Of a stretch of 64,000 nt of DNA, positions 19,405 through 31,369 are shown one piece after another. The translations under genes were made by a program, and so were the position numbers. The stretch's first letter is position 1; every line of letters begins with the position of its first letter. The DNA is taken from NCBI RefSeq assembly GCF_041296385.1, contig NC_091017.1, positions 10,720,001 through 10,784,000 of the forward strand, given 5' to 3'. The notes below the pieces were generated by a model, which had not been told where the DNA came from, searched no databases, and was given only the letters and a program-made list of their open reading frames with translations. Source of the DNA: Aphelocoma coerulescens. Its lineage: Eukaryota > Chordata > Aves > Passeriformes > Corvidae.

Positions 19405-20690
19405 TCCTTGGTTATTACCAACCATTCTCATCTGTTATTACTAAGAGTTCCTTGGCTGCACAGCCATCTAGTTATCAGTGTTTGAGACATACACATTTGG
19501 CCGTTATCTTCTGGAATATTTTTGAGAGTTCAAAAAGATCTCACTTTGGACTACTATTTATTGGGTCTCAAGAGAGTGGGCTTTAGTCACAGTAATTTTC
19601 CATCCTGGCCAAAATTCAAGTTGGTAACTTTGATTAAGGGTTCAGCAACAGAAATATTATTCTACTTGGGCTGTTTTTCAAGCAATAAAAAAAATTTGTA
19701 GGGCTGCTTGTTAAAATCAGGTGCTCATTAGGCAGCACTAGTTCCTGGGATCAGACTGTTTCTGATAAGCTGGAGAGGGGCTTTGTCCAGGTGCAGTTTG
19801 TCAAGGCTGAGGCCTAATGAGAATTTCTCAGATAATAGTGCAGCCTGAGGGGGGAAGTTGTGACTAAAGGCAGCTTCTCTAGCCCTATACATGGTCAAAC
19901 ACTAGAACAGCTTTCCCAGAGCAGATAATCCCAAACTTTGAAATTTTTAAAGCTCAACTGACAAAGCTCTGAGAATTTTGACCTAACTTCCAAATTGTCC
20001 TGTCCTGAACAAGAAGCTGAACTACAAAGTTCTCTCCAACAACCACCTTTCTCTAATTCCAAGGCTCGTGTTAATGTAAAAAAATGCAAATACCAGCACA
20101 CAGCACATTCTCAGCAGGTTTACCAAGCAGCTCTGAGAAAAGAAGGCACCAATTTGACAGAAGCAGGAGGAAAAAAAAAGACAGATCTCTTTTTCTCCAG
20201 CTGATCTGTCTTAATTTGCCCTGGAGAACTTCACTCTCTGTTATGAGAGGCCCATCTTTTGCTTGACTTTATTTAATTGGAACAGCAACAGCAGAGCAAC
20301 ATCTCTCATCGTTTTCCTTCCCAAGACCTGCCTTCCTTACACATGTGCTGGGTAAGAGAGAATTGTTGAGGAAGAGAGGAACATGTAGCAGAGTTTGAAC
20401 ACTCCACAGCAGGCAGAACATGAGGCCACTGACAAAGTGTTTGGCATTTGCCCTTGCAGCAGTAATGTGGCACCCAGGTACCACTGCAGTATTAACCCAC
20501 TGCAGCATCTGACTGTCACATGGCATGATTTTCTAATTAATTATCTCCATTATTTGTTACCTCCCAGACCTTTAATTCATCTGAAAATTTCACCAGTAAG
20601 AATTTTACATCAATGTCTATGTCACTCATAAAAATACAAAGCAGCCCCAGCCCCCAGGAGACTATGGCAAAGATGGCATTTCTCATTGAT
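19405..20690. other. No gene recognised
   Basis: AT-leaning sequence with short runs. Small ORFs have no recognisable domains. I see no clear repeat family. Confidence 0.5.
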
Positions 20691-20719
20691 CTCTCCCCAT
20701 TAGCAACTTCATTTTGACG

Positions 20720-21410
20720 CCTTGTCCCGTCCCACTGTAAAAGGGGGAGTCGGGGAGAGTTCTTTTTGATATATTTCTCGGACGAAAATAAAGCGCAAAT
20801 GCAGCAATATTGTATCTGAGAACTGTTTATTGATAAAGAAGGGTGAGTGTTCCTACTGAAGGGGGATAGAAAAGAGAGCAGAGGGAAAAAGAGACGGAGA
20901 GAGAGACAGAAGACAGGGACAAATCGTTACCCCTGTAACCCGGGCACCCTGTTAGCGTCAACTCGGCAGATGGAGCGTGCGTGCCACAAGGTGCGATGTG
21001 TCTGCGTGGCTCCCGTAGCGGGCTGGCGCACTTTCCAAACAGCAGCAGGCTGCGTGTCTCTTCCATCGCGAAGAACAGGTTGCTGTGGCTACGGGCACAC
21101 TCCTGGAGCAGCTGCGGGTTGTCAGGGTCGGGGCGCGGTGGCTACGGGCTGCTGCCGCAGGCCGGCTACTGCAGGCAACGCGGGAAACACGGAGACGGCA
21201 ACGGCTGCGGGCTGGGTGCAGGCAGCGTCTGCTCCGTCGGGGAAACAGCAGAGCATCAGGTCATCGCGGCGATGAGCTGCTTCGGGGAAGCGGCGAAGCA
21301 GGGCAGGACAGGCACAGACAGGGAAGACAGCCAGGGAAAAAGCAGGACCGCAGAGAGAAAAAGGTAAGGGAGGGGAGGAGGGCTAAGTTAACTCTCCAGG
21401 TAAGCCTCCG
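20720..21410. other. CpG-rich block with LTR-like and splice-donor signals
   Basis: The stretch from about 20930 to 21370 is much richer in GC and CpG than its surroundings. On the plus strand it ends in a strong splice donor (AAAAAG|GTAAGG near 21365), with another at about 21400 (CCAG|GTAAGC). On the minus strand, TTTATTG near 20830 reads as CAATAAA, so the block could be the U3-R of a minus-strand LTR. The alternatives are a retroviral leader or the CpG-island first exon of a non-coding RNA. I cannot decide between them. Confidence 0.35.
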
Positions 21411-21599
21411 CTCCCTCCAAGAAACCCAAAGAAAATGGGTTCTCTGGAGTCGCAGTTTACTGCTTTATGTGCTAAGGCTCCTCCCATAGCCCTATTTCCC
21501 AGGCTTTTTTTCCCGGGCATCCGGGGATCTGCTCTGCTGGCAAGTGGGGGGTTGCTTGCAGCTTGATCATGGTGATGCCTTTCCCTGGTCTTAAAATCA

Positions 21600-22060
21600 A
21601 GAATCAAACATGGTTAGAAGGGAAGAAGGGATTTTACCTCAGTATTTATTCTGGGGATCCTTACGTGCACTACGTCCAGGTGGAATGCGTCGAAATGCAC
21701 ACCACAATGCACACTCACAACAGATCAGGTATAACATTATAGGTTTTACTAATTAGCATATCTATCAAAGATTCCCCAATGAGAGGCTCGAGTGAGCCCC
21801 CCTCCCCAAGGAACCTTCCCCTGGATGGTTCTATCTTAGTTTACAGAATGTGGTCTGGAGAGGACCTTGGGTTCTGGGGCGTTCTCATCCCTAACTACGA
21901 AGCTTCTAAGATGTTTAGTCTTCTAGCTTGACAAGTAAGTCTAAGAATGTGGGCAAAAAACACTAAGAATACAGAAGTTATCAAAAGGTATATAAAAGGG
22001 GTATAAGAGAAAAGGCAAAAAATCATCATGGCATCAATGGAAGCTCTCTTTCCCCTGATC
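21600..22060. other. LTR-like debris with TATA and polyA signals
   Basis: The minus strand has AATAAA near 21648 (CCAGAATAAATAC). The plus strand has a strong TATA box (GGTATATAAAAGGGG near 21990) and AATAAA near 22158. Together they suggest fragments of one or two LTRs, but no ends or duplications were found. Confidence 0.3.
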
Positions 22061-22235
22061 AGCTGCCAGGCGAAGTCTCCAAGGGGACAGGGTTGCCAGC
22101 ATCTGTACAGCCCCTATAAGAATCCTTCACCTCATGTGTAACATATGTTGAGGCATAAATAAAAATAGATTGGTCCCCCTCACCACCCTGTGATTCAACA
22201 TTGTTCATAATGATAGGGGTAGGAGAAAAGAGGAA

Positions 22236-22236
22236 G

Positions 22237-22274
<38 letters not shown>
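22236..22274. repeat. (CA)n/(GA)n microsatellite
   Basis: Short ACACAC run followed by about 15 GA dinucleotides. Confidence 0.95.
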
Positions 22275-22280
<6 letters not shown>

Positions 22281-22391
22281 GGGTAGGGGTATTTAGCAAT
22301 TTGGATTTCTTAACATATTTAATATTGTGTAACAACAGAACTATACAATTCACATATAAATTCAATATTCTGCATACTCATTTTGGAAGCC

Positions 22392-22444
22392 TGCTGGACT
22401 TGTGTGCTAAGTTCTTTATTCTGACTTCACACTCGAGTCCAGCA
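22392..22444 (-). other. Hairpin displaying AAUAAA in its loop (minus strand)
   Basis: Read on the minus strand, TGCTGGACT pairs with AGTCCAGCA, inside that GTGTG pairs with CACAC, and inside that AAGT pairs with ACTT. This leaves the loop CAGAATAAAGA, which contains AATAAA. It lies just downstream of a purine-rich GGGGGTGGAA on the minus strand, where the 3' LTR of the decayed ERVL should start. Confidence 0.6.
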
Positions 22445-22529
22445 TGCTGTTCCACCCCCAAAACATAACAATAACAGCAATAATAAATGCTATTAACACA
22501 GTATACAGTTATCCTGTAATACAAACACA

Positions 22530-23160
22530 CTGGTTCTCGGTCCTTTCAGAGCTGAGAATACAACTATAACATCAGAATGAGGTAATAATTTACCTGAAAT
22601 TATTTCCACCCCTACTAACAGGTTCTCGGTCCTTTCAGAGCTGAGAATACAACTATAACATCAGAATGAGGTAATAATTTACCTGAAATTATTTCCACCC
22701 CTACTAACACAAACTGTTTTCTTTCTGATCTCCTAAAGGGTTCAATATAATCAACCTGCCAAGCCTCCCATAGTCCTTGTCCTTCTCTTAGATGTAGTGC
22801 AGGCTCCTCTGAGGGGTGTCTCTCAAGATGGACTCAATATTCCTCACAGGCTGGAATGCATGTCTTGCAATTCTTTCTTGTAACATGCCAGCCTTGGGCC
22901 TGAGCCTCTAAGTACAAGTCTTTTGCCCCAGTGTGACTTGGTTTCACATGCAGCCACTCCAGGGGGTGTTCCCAGTTGTCAGTTACTGCCTCCTGGTTTA
23001 TTGGAATAAGTCTGGTCAGTTCATCTATTCTGTCATTCCATTTGGCCACTGGATCATCCTCTGTTTGGTGAGTGACTATCCATACTACTGCAAAGTCACC
23101 TTTCTTAGCAAATGCTAAGAAGTTTTGCCACTTCTCTTCCTGCCAAACCAGGAATCCCAT
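22530..23160 (-). pseudogene. pol: ERVL-like pol fragment: RNase H end and integrase start
   Basis: Minus-strand frame beginning near 23160. It reads the end of RNase H (WIVTHQTEDDPVAKWNDRI), then the integrase zinc region with its H-H-C-C pattern (H in WLHVKPSHTG, then CKTC). After an in-frame TGA near 22834 comes the start of the integrase core (WQVDYIEPF, with the first catalytic aspartate). The core then runs into the 89-bp tandem duplication at 22532-22709, which shifts the frame. The second catalytic aspartate and the glutamate are missing. It lies downstream of the gag remnant at 23867-25411, in retroviral order. Confidence 0.7.
22532..22709. repeat. Exact 89-bp tandem duplication
   Basis: 22532-22620 and 22621-22709 are identical by eye, both beginning GGTTCTCGGTCC and ending CCCTACTAACA. 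The duplication lies in the integrase part of the decayed minus-strand ERVL. Identity of the copies means the duplication is recent relative to the decay of the element. Confidence 0.93.
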
Positions 23161-23866
23161 TTACCTCCCACTTGTTTTGTTCCCAGAACGGAAGTTATTC
23201 AGTACAGCCCTTAAAGACAGCAAAGGAATTAGTATAGATGAAGACAGGAGAAAGGGACAGGCATTAATGCTTGAAAATACTTCATACAGCCACCAATTCT
23301 CCAACCTGGGCACTGTCTTTGCCTTCAATGACAAGCTGTTGCTCAGTATTGGTCTGTAAGGCGACTGCTTGGTATTTCCACGCCTTGCCTTCTTGCTTAA
23401 CTCATGCATCGGTGAACTATGCATTTTGTAAGTGTGGGGAGACGGGTGGTGTAATTTTTATTACGAGAGGGAGAGGCTTGCCACTCTCCTGATCTGAGGT
23501 GCTCCATTTCTGAATAGTTAGCAATTTAGTGGTCCCTTCTGTCACTTAGAAGATGTCACAGTAATGTTTTATATGTGCATACCACCTCCTAACTGAAGCT
23601 CTTTGGGCCACTTTGTCAGGGGGGAGGTGTTCCTGTTAAAACTGACCTTATCACTGTAAATGATTCCATCGGCACCTGAATGCAAATCAAACTTCTGCCA
23701 GAAGAAATAAAACATCCTCTTTGGAAACAGTAAGTACTCCAACAACATTGGAACAAACATACTTTAACAAACACACTGCACCACCAGAGTGGTCTCCATA
23801 AGGAGTACCCTATTTTAATTAATACAGTTCCCCTGTCTACCCCAAGATTTTTCACTGGGTCCTGCT

Positions 23867-25411
23867 TCATACACATAAGAATTTGAGGGAGGTAAAGGCT
23901 GAGTATCTCCCCTGGAATTCCTCCAGCAACAGTTTCTCTCTGTGTTTTGCTGCAGCTAGCAAAGCCCTAAGGGGGTCATTTTTGATCCTAAATTTCCTAA
24001 TCCAGCCTCCAGCACCACTTCCACCTAAGCTGGGTGAGGTCTTCAGTTTCCTTGTACGGGATTTCTCTGGTACACTCTCATCCCTGCTCAGATCTGTTAA
24101 GGGAGGTGCATCTGGCCTTACGTTATACTTCTCTGCACGTGGTTTCTTGGACATCCTGTCTGGCCACTCTGACGCTACCTGTTCTAGTTGGTTTGTGGAG
24201 AGATCATCCATTAGCCTTTTTGGGATTCCCTTCTGCCAACCTTGTGACCAAACTGCCTGTCTCGTGAGTGGATGCTTCCACCCACCCTGGTTGGAATAGG
24301 AGGAAATCCTGGGTGAAATTCTTTGACTAAACTGAGCATGTCTCACTCTACAAGTTCCTGGTTTGCTGACCACTGGCTTTACTGGAGTGTACTTTCACCC
24401 AAATTTAATGAATTCCTGGGCTACCTCTCCCCAAGTCCACACTTTGCCTCCCTGGGCAGTGGTATCTCCTGCAGGGAAGGAGGTGGTACTGTCCAGGGCG
24501 GCAGCAACCCTCACAAGTGAGGCCAAAGTCCATATTTTCCCTTGTAATTGGGTTGCCATTGGTTTCAGAGAATCAGGAAGCCCTCTTTTTAACAGGGTCA
24601 TCCAGTCAGCATCTACTCTCACCATCATAGGTGATTCTTGTGAAAGGGTTAGCTTACACTCATACATCATTTGAATGCATGCTGCCTTCTGAATACTTTC
24701 TACTAATTCATCTGTGGTGCTTTCTATGGTTACAGGGTCGCCTCTCTCCAAGGGGTTTAAATTTCCAGTCCAGAAGGCTGCTCTCTGGCTTAGGGACCAT
24801 GGGGCTTGGCAGTCCCCAGTAGTAAAGAAAACTCTGGGACGCCAGTACCCTTTAGCTTCCTTTTTGCTAAGAAGGATTTGGTCTCCCCCACTCAAAGAAA
24901 CTATCCAAACAAATTCTGTTTCAGATTCCTGGGGGTGGCAGCTAAAGTCCTTCTTTAACTTAGCTAATTCACTAGCGGTAAAACATACCTCTTTGACTGT
25001 AACAACAGGGGTTTGATTCTGATAATTTTCCTACAAAAATTCAGTTTTCATTAGCAGGCAGAGACAGACCATGCCATCAGACTGGCTATCTCATCCGGCT
25101 CTTTTCCAGGTTCTGTGAGAGAGACTGCTCAGCTTGTGACATCACCCAGGTGCGCCCCAGCAGCAGCCCGCACCCCGGGCTCCTGGACCAGCTCCTTTTG
25201 AAACATTTGTATCAAACTGCTGCTCTGATTTCTTTTCTAACTGTCCCTCTAGGTTTGCTACCTGGGACTGATCTTGTGTTCGTAGAGATCTAATTACAGC
25301 CATTTCCCAACGGTTCCAGGCTGCTTGCTCTGGTAGGGTTGAAGCCAGTGCCACCCCTAACACAGCACAGACACCTGCTTTTCCTTCCCTCGGTTTAGAT
25401 TTTGCTTTCAA
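23867..25411 (-). pseudogene. gag: ERVL-like gag remnant
   Basis: Three open segments share one minus-strand frame (25411-25142, 24895-24395, 24373-23867) and are separated by stops. The first has a coiled-coil-like stretch (NLEGQLEKKSEQQ). The middle segment looks like a capsid-type helical region with a paired-arginine DADWMTLLKRGLP piece. The last is basic and proline-rich, like a nucleocapsid tail. No zinc knuckle is visible. With the integrase fragment downstream this fits a class III (ERVL) gag, but no single motif proves the class. Confidence 0.5.
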
Positions 25412-25449
25412 TCACAAAGCTGTGATACAATCTATCATGCTTTGCACTC

Positions 25450-25960
25450 TGTGCCAGTGTTCTGCAGCCCACTCCAATCCAGACACAGATTGATCCCCCT
25501 CACACCTGCCAGTGACCCCAGTTCTAATTCACCTGCTGTGTAGCTTGTTAATGCTACATAATGCAGTATTTTTAAATTGAAATATTATGTGATACTAAAT
25601 TAAATGCCTCAGAGAAATCAAAGTATCTAATATTGACACAGGTGTCTTTATCAACCAGACCTTGAATTCTGCTGAAAACAAAGCAAAAGCTGACTTTTCT
25701 GAGAAGAAGCTCAATAGTGACAATCACAATTATATTTTTATTTTGTAATTCTTATTTAACAGACTCACAGAGTAACCATTTCTTTATTCTACCTTGGGTT
25801 AGCATCTGGCTAATGTTTAGAGCTCCATTGACTCTTTCTTTTTAACCAGCAATACTATCTTGTCTGTCCTTAGTATCTTTTGTCAGCTTTCTAAAGAGCA
25901 TAGATGAATACCAGAGCAAGAGTGGGTTCCTCAATTCCTTACTGTCTCACTTGATACATT
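25450..25960. other. No gene recognised
   Basis: Upstream flank of the minus-strand ERVL remnant. A 5' LTR should lie hereabouts but I cannot identify one. Confidence 0.45.
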
Positions 25961-25964
25961 AGTA

Positions 25965-26165
25965 GAATCATAATATGGTTTGGGTTGAAAGGGTCCTTAA
26001 ATTCTTCTCTTTCCAACACCCCTGGTATGGGCAAGGACACCTTCTACTAGACCAGGTGGCTCAAAGCCCCATACAGCCTGGACTTGTACATTGCCCAGGA
26101 AGGAACATCCCCAGCTTCTCTGGGCAACTTGGGCCAGTGCCTCATCACCATATATTCCCAACTTT
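25965..26165 (-). repeat. CR1 LINE 3' fragment, minus strand
   Basis: Starts TAGAATCATAATATGGTTTG, the reverse complement of a CR1 tail, followed by the reversed 'GGTCC...TTCCAACACC' and 'TCTGGGCAACTTGGGCCAGTGCC' blocks characteristic of avian CR1. Confidence 0.8.
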
Positions 26166-27924
26166 CATGATGTTCTATGCCAAGCATGCTGTCCTCCTCT
26201 TGGACTTTATGGCACATACCATAGCCCTGTAAAAAGCCACACTTAATAGGGAAGGGGAGGTTACCCACAGGACCAAATAAGACCAATAATTTGCTAAAAC
26301 TTCTAAAGCCAATTCCTACAGAGTAGGTAGAGCTGACCCTTCCACCCAGGAACTGGTTTCAAAGGAATGGATGGATTTGTTCATGTGACTTATCATCTGG
26401 GCTGCAGTAACAGCTCAAGTATGGAAAACTTCCTTTTAATCTCTGAAAGGATCCTTTCACACTCCCAACATACATACCTTGGCTCTGCTGCCAAAAGCAG
26501 TGCCAGACTTGTGTGGGTCTCCCACAAGATTGGGGGTTATTGTTTTTCTCCATTTCATTCCAAGAGCACTAAGGTGTTCATTCCAACTTTTCTCAAAGAA
26601 GAACATCAGAATTTTAAAGCCCTGTACAAATGAAAATTACTATTCTCCTGACACTTAGAACCATTTTCAGCTTCTTTCTGACTTAGTTGCCTGCTAAAGT
26701 TTTAAAAACATTAAAGCTCTGCTTCCAGCCTGTAAGTTATTTTGAAATTCAAATCCTGTGACTTTTGAAGTAGAATTGTTTCACAGCTGTCAGGAAATAC
26801 GGAGAGGCAGAGTTGTTTCTCCCAATTCACACAACAACTTAGCACCTTGCCAAGAACAAATATTTATTTATGGGTCAGATCATGAATAGGGTTTTTTTTT
26901 TCAGACACTTAACACACATACAAGTAGCCATATTTTATAGAAAGGATGTTTAACCTGAAGATGGACTACAGAAAAATGGAGTGCTTCAAAATCTGATCAA
27001 CAATAAAATTGTTCATATAATGCAGCTTCATAGAGACCAGTGCAATATCCATGTTTAAAGCTGCTATTAGAGTAAAAATATCCTGATGCTTTCTTTGGAT
27101 CCTTTATGAATTTAAGATGAAGAAAAAGAGAAACTCAAGCAGAGGAAGACAGAGTTCAGACATTTATGCAAAAGGAAGAATCAGATTTCAGTGTTCAGTT
27201 TGTCTCAGGTACACTTCAGGGAAACGCATGACATAAATATGCATGTATTTGTGCAAATAGGCATAAATTTCATGCACCATTTTACACCACAGCTTTCATT
27301 TTGAAATGTGGGAGAAAAAGACAAATATCTCTTCACTGGTCTCTTTTTCTACGCTACCACACAAGGTATTTGCTTTTAAAAGTTTTTTGATTCTCAAGAA
27401 ACTGCAATATCCTAATTTAACTGTGCTATTGGGAGCTATAAAAAAACTCATTTTGACAGCCAGCTTGGTAGCTTTACACCCTACCTCTGAGTAGCGAGAA
27501 GTTCAGGTCTCCACTGTCTATGACAGCTCTCACACACACCTGCTTCTAGGCCCATCATGGCAAGAAACAAGGTCTGAGGTGAGAGCTCTCTCCTATTATA
27601 AAAAATTATGTTCTGTAGTTTGTAACGGAACTGATGCCTGTAGCAGTGGAACCACCCTGAGCAGGAGAAGACAGCACAGAGTCAGGTGGACACTTCCATT
27701 GTACAAACGAACTAGTCGGTCAGCCAAAGGAAATTTCCATCAGAGGAAGACACAAGTAGCATGTGTCATGATACCATGGCATGTACCAGCACAGCTTTAC
27801 AGCTTCTTTTTCCCCATCAGGAAGTTAAGAAGCAAACTAGGTTCTGAAAGCAGCCTTGGCCACCTCACCACCCCATTGTTGCATAAGCAGTGGGAATATA
27901 AGCAATGTGGACATTCCTGTCCCA
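26166..27924. other. No gene recognised
   Basis: AT-rich intergenic sequence. Short ORFs show no domain. Confidence 0.5.
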
Positions 27925-28055
27925 TGCATGGCTGGGTTGGATGGGGCTTTGAGCAACCTGATCTGGTGGAAGGTATCCTCGCCCATGGCAGACAGTTGGA
28001 ATGAGATGGTCCGTAAGATCCCTTCCAACCCAAACCATTCTGTGATTCTGTGATC
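27925..28055 (+). repeat. CR1 LINE 3' fragment, plus strand
   Basis: GGTTGGATGGGGCTTTGAGC to CCATTCTGTGATTCTGTGAT is the classical CR1 3' end with its terminal octamer-like repeat. Confidence 0.9.
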
Positions 28056-28300
28056 TGCTTAGGGCACCTAGGTATGCTAAGCAAAAAGTCTGGGGACAGT
28101 GGAAGATTTCAGTCTAAACCTCACCTGTTTGTTTAAGTGAGTCAATGAGACAACTTGTGGCAGTGCAAGTGACTCCAGCCACTCTGTCTCCTGAGGAGAA
28201 CTTAGACAGCCAGCTGTGGTGGTCAGCAACCCAAGTTTAGCATGTAACTTTACAGTCATGGTGAGAACCCATGATTCCCTAGTTCTGCCTTGTGCATGTT

Positions 28301-28755
28301 TTCTCCCAACTGATTAATGTTTTCCCCTCCCTGTTTTATGTATGAAGTTACGTATATTGATTTCCCTTCTTTAATAAGTTCTAGAAAGTTCTTTGTTCCT
28401 CAATGTCCTATTGGGTCCTTCCCTAAGTCCCTCCTATGTAATGTTTCCATTGGTTTCCTTGCTGTCAACCCCATCTACTTGTCTTTACCCCATTGGCTGA
28501 GACCCCTTTCCCCGCCTATCTTGTACTCAGTATAAGATCCCTGGACCCTCCTACCAATTTGCCTCTTCGTCCCTGTCATTTCACCAGAATAAACCTGCAT
28601 GGAAGACATATGGAGAGTCCCCTCTCTTTCTTCTTTGCCTTTGCCTGCGTGCCTGCTTAACAGCAACAGGAAGATACAGCTCCTTTTGGGTGAGGAGCTC
28701 TACCCCTTTTTCATTGTGTGTTGGGCTCCCAGTGGCTGCATAACCCCTTAACAAC
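28301..28755 (+). mobile_element. Solo LTR-like sequence, copy B
   Basis: Diverged relative of 6788-7265. It has inverted CCAAT boxes (CATTGG near 28448 and 28491), a TATA-like GTATAAGATCCC near 28530 and AATAAA near 28588. It ends near CCTTAACA. Target duplication not found. Confidence 0.6.
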
Positions 28756-28759
28756 TCAG

Positions 28760-29600
28760 GTGTTAGAGAACTGGATTACAAATAATTAAATCCTCTTTCT
28801 TGTATATGAAATACCATTGTACATACACATTTCTGGTTTGGAAAAACTACTTCAGTGTCTACTGTATATGGGTTCAGGCTTAAAAATTACTGTATTGTGC
28901 TGAATGGAAATTTTAAAATTTTTTAATCTTGCAAATATTGTAATATTTCAACTGTTCTACTTTGTCTCCACTCCAGTTCCGAGTCCAAGACCAGACTTTT
29001 GCTATTCTAAATGCCTATGTGTTCTCTCAAATCTTCCCCTTTCCATGTGTGTCAATCTATAATTCAATCTTTGAACTGAGTAACTCTACGTCCTGAAAGT
29101 TTAATTGGACATTAACTGATGAGTCTTGGGGGAATAATGGGCTCTGATTGCAGTTTTATCTAGAGGATCTGCTGAACACCTTCCACAGCCGTCAATATCT
29201 TACAGCAATTGCCAAGTATTTCTACTGTATGTTCTAAAATTAACAATGACAGGCACTATAAACTGATTTTCTCTGCTTTTCAGCAAAATAATTCTTATTC
29301 TTTACCATGGGTATAACATCACCGTGATGCTCAAAATATACATTAATTTGCAAGACATTCCCCATATCTCCTTCTCACCACTCTGTGTGAGATCAAATTA
29401 TGAAATTTACAGAAGGCATATAAAGCAAGGAAATAAATAGTAAAAATATTTATCTTCTGACATTTATTCTCTGACATTTGGTCTAAATCACCCCAGTTTC
29501 TTCCATTTTCTCAATTCATAAAAATGATAATAATAATTTCTGAAAATCTTAACGATTACTATATCTGCAGTTGAAATGCTAGCCAGTCTAAAATCTACTA
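28760..29600. other. No gene recognised
   Basis: AT-rich sequence with no feature I can support. Confidence 0.5.
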
Positions 29601-29606
29601 ACCTTG

Positions 29607-30222
29607 TGTCTTGGGGTGATTTTATGATAGTACTGTATTCCCCTATCATCTGCTTATTGCCCAGAAATGGGTTCCTCAGCTTTAAGCTGGGTTCTGAAGA
29701 GGGGGGAGAAAAGACGGGCGAATTCTTCAGCGTGGTTTGTGTTCAAGGACTCACACACGCTCCCCCGCATTCTCACCGCTGCAGAGCCAAGGGAGCACCT
29801 TCCTGCTTTTAGCCAGCCTGTTAGCTGAGGCAAGAAATTTTCCCAGGACTGCATACCAAAATCCTCTGGAACTTCTTCTTCTTCTTCTGGAACTGTTCGG
29901 CCTAGCTGCAATCCGACAACCAGATCATCAGACCCCATGGACTGGCAGGGAAGCTGCGGGGACACAGCATCCTGGCCTTAGGCCTCAGGAGGGGCTGAGC
30001 TAGCTACAGACAGAACTCTAGATCCCCCAGCTTTCTCTGCATCAAGGAGGTTTATTATCTAACAGTACTAATTTTTTTTCTTTGCCCTGCCCGCACTCTG
30101 CTTATTAAATAATTTTTTTCACTTTCATCCAAGAAATTCCTTTTGTATCGGTGGGGGAGGGAGTGGGGGGGGAGATGTTCCTTCCAGAGAGTTTCCCCCT
30201 AAACTTTTCTCAAACTGAGATA
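29607..30222 (+). mobile_element. ERVL-class solo LTR (family X), copy 1
   Basis: Begins TGTCTTGGGGTGATTTTATG and ends CAAACTGAGATA. Flanks CCTTG (29602-29606) and CATTG (30223-30227) match at four of five bases, consistent with a 5-bp duplication. A sibling of 41803-42408 and of the 3' LTR at 48616. It shares GCACCTTCCTGCTTTT with the latter. Confidence 0.75.
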
Positions 30223-30227
30223 CATTG

Positions 30228-31365
30228 AAATGAACACTATCAGACTTTTCAAAAATCTTCTATTATTTTCAGATCACATATGCTATAAGAAAAGGAAGTA
30301 ACATTTCAGGAAAGTTTGATGATTTATGTTTTATCTGCTGTGTGCACAAAGCCTAATAAAAGCCAGTTAGCCCATTTTTGAAAACTATTCTGAAAATTCT
30401 GAAGACAAAATTTTAATTTGTGAGCTATACAGAACTTCCACCAACATTTTCACTAAAAGTAAAATCCAATTTTACTGATAGAAACATAAAAGTGAAAAAA
30501 AAAAAAACCAAATATTTCAACCTGCTTTTACCTCTGTAAATGTCAGAGGTTTGGCACAGCTGTAGTTGCATTCTGAAGCTAATTAGAACTTCTCAGATTT
30601 TCCTGGAGGTAGCATTTAATAGAGCACTCCTCTGCAGTATCTCTTAGCTTCTAAAACAAACAGCAACTAGAAAAAACAGTTCCAATAGGGATAGAAAGAG
30701 CCACCAGAAATCAAGCAGTACATTTTGACCATGAATGTGGGTCATACAAGAAAGTTCATCCCAGTATCATGACCCTTTATGGAGCTATGCCATTAATAAA
30801 TTGAATTTTTCAGAACATGTAAAGCAGAGACTAATCTTTTTACTTTGCAAACAAATAAAGTTACCTACTTTCTTTGTATATACTGGTTTCAATAACATCT
30901 TAAAACATTATTTTTTCATTAGAGACAGAATAGAATTTCAAATATCATAGTTGTATACACTCTGATTTCTTTTCTTACTAGGTTATAAAGCTCTGACTCC
31001 TTAACACCTCATCACACATCAGTGCACAATTTTTAACAAGCCTTTCCCAACTAAGTCGTCCAGTCCCTTACCACAACTGCGTAGCTCATAAAGCACAAAA
31101 TCCACCAGCTCTGCAACTGGTCTAATTTATAAACTAGTTCATATCCTTCCCAGATTCCATATCTGGATCCACATATGCACTTACATCTGAATCAGCAGAA
31201 CAGCATATAGAGAACATTTTGGCTGTAAATCAAAGACAGATGTAATACAATGGGAATATAATTATTTTCTACTATCTACTGATTCAGCTGTCAGGTTTCC
31301 TCATTATCTGTATGTTTTCTGCACTCTTCAAGGTCGGAAAGAGCAAGAGAACATGTAACATGTTC
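30228..31365. other. No gene recognised
   Basis: AT-rich intergenic sequence; a short A run near 30500. Confidence 0.5.
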
Positions 31366-31369
31366 TCAC

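Noticed and set aside
23616..23876. Minus-strand ORF between the ERVL gag and pol remnants
   Set aside because: Tryptophan- and cysteine-rich translation with no protease or RT motif I can identify; probably decayed pol read out of frame.
29576..30003. Plus- and minus-strand ORFs near 29.6-30.0 kb
   Set aside because: They fall within the ERVL solo LTR; the poly-leucine/glutamate stretch comes from a CTT repeat.
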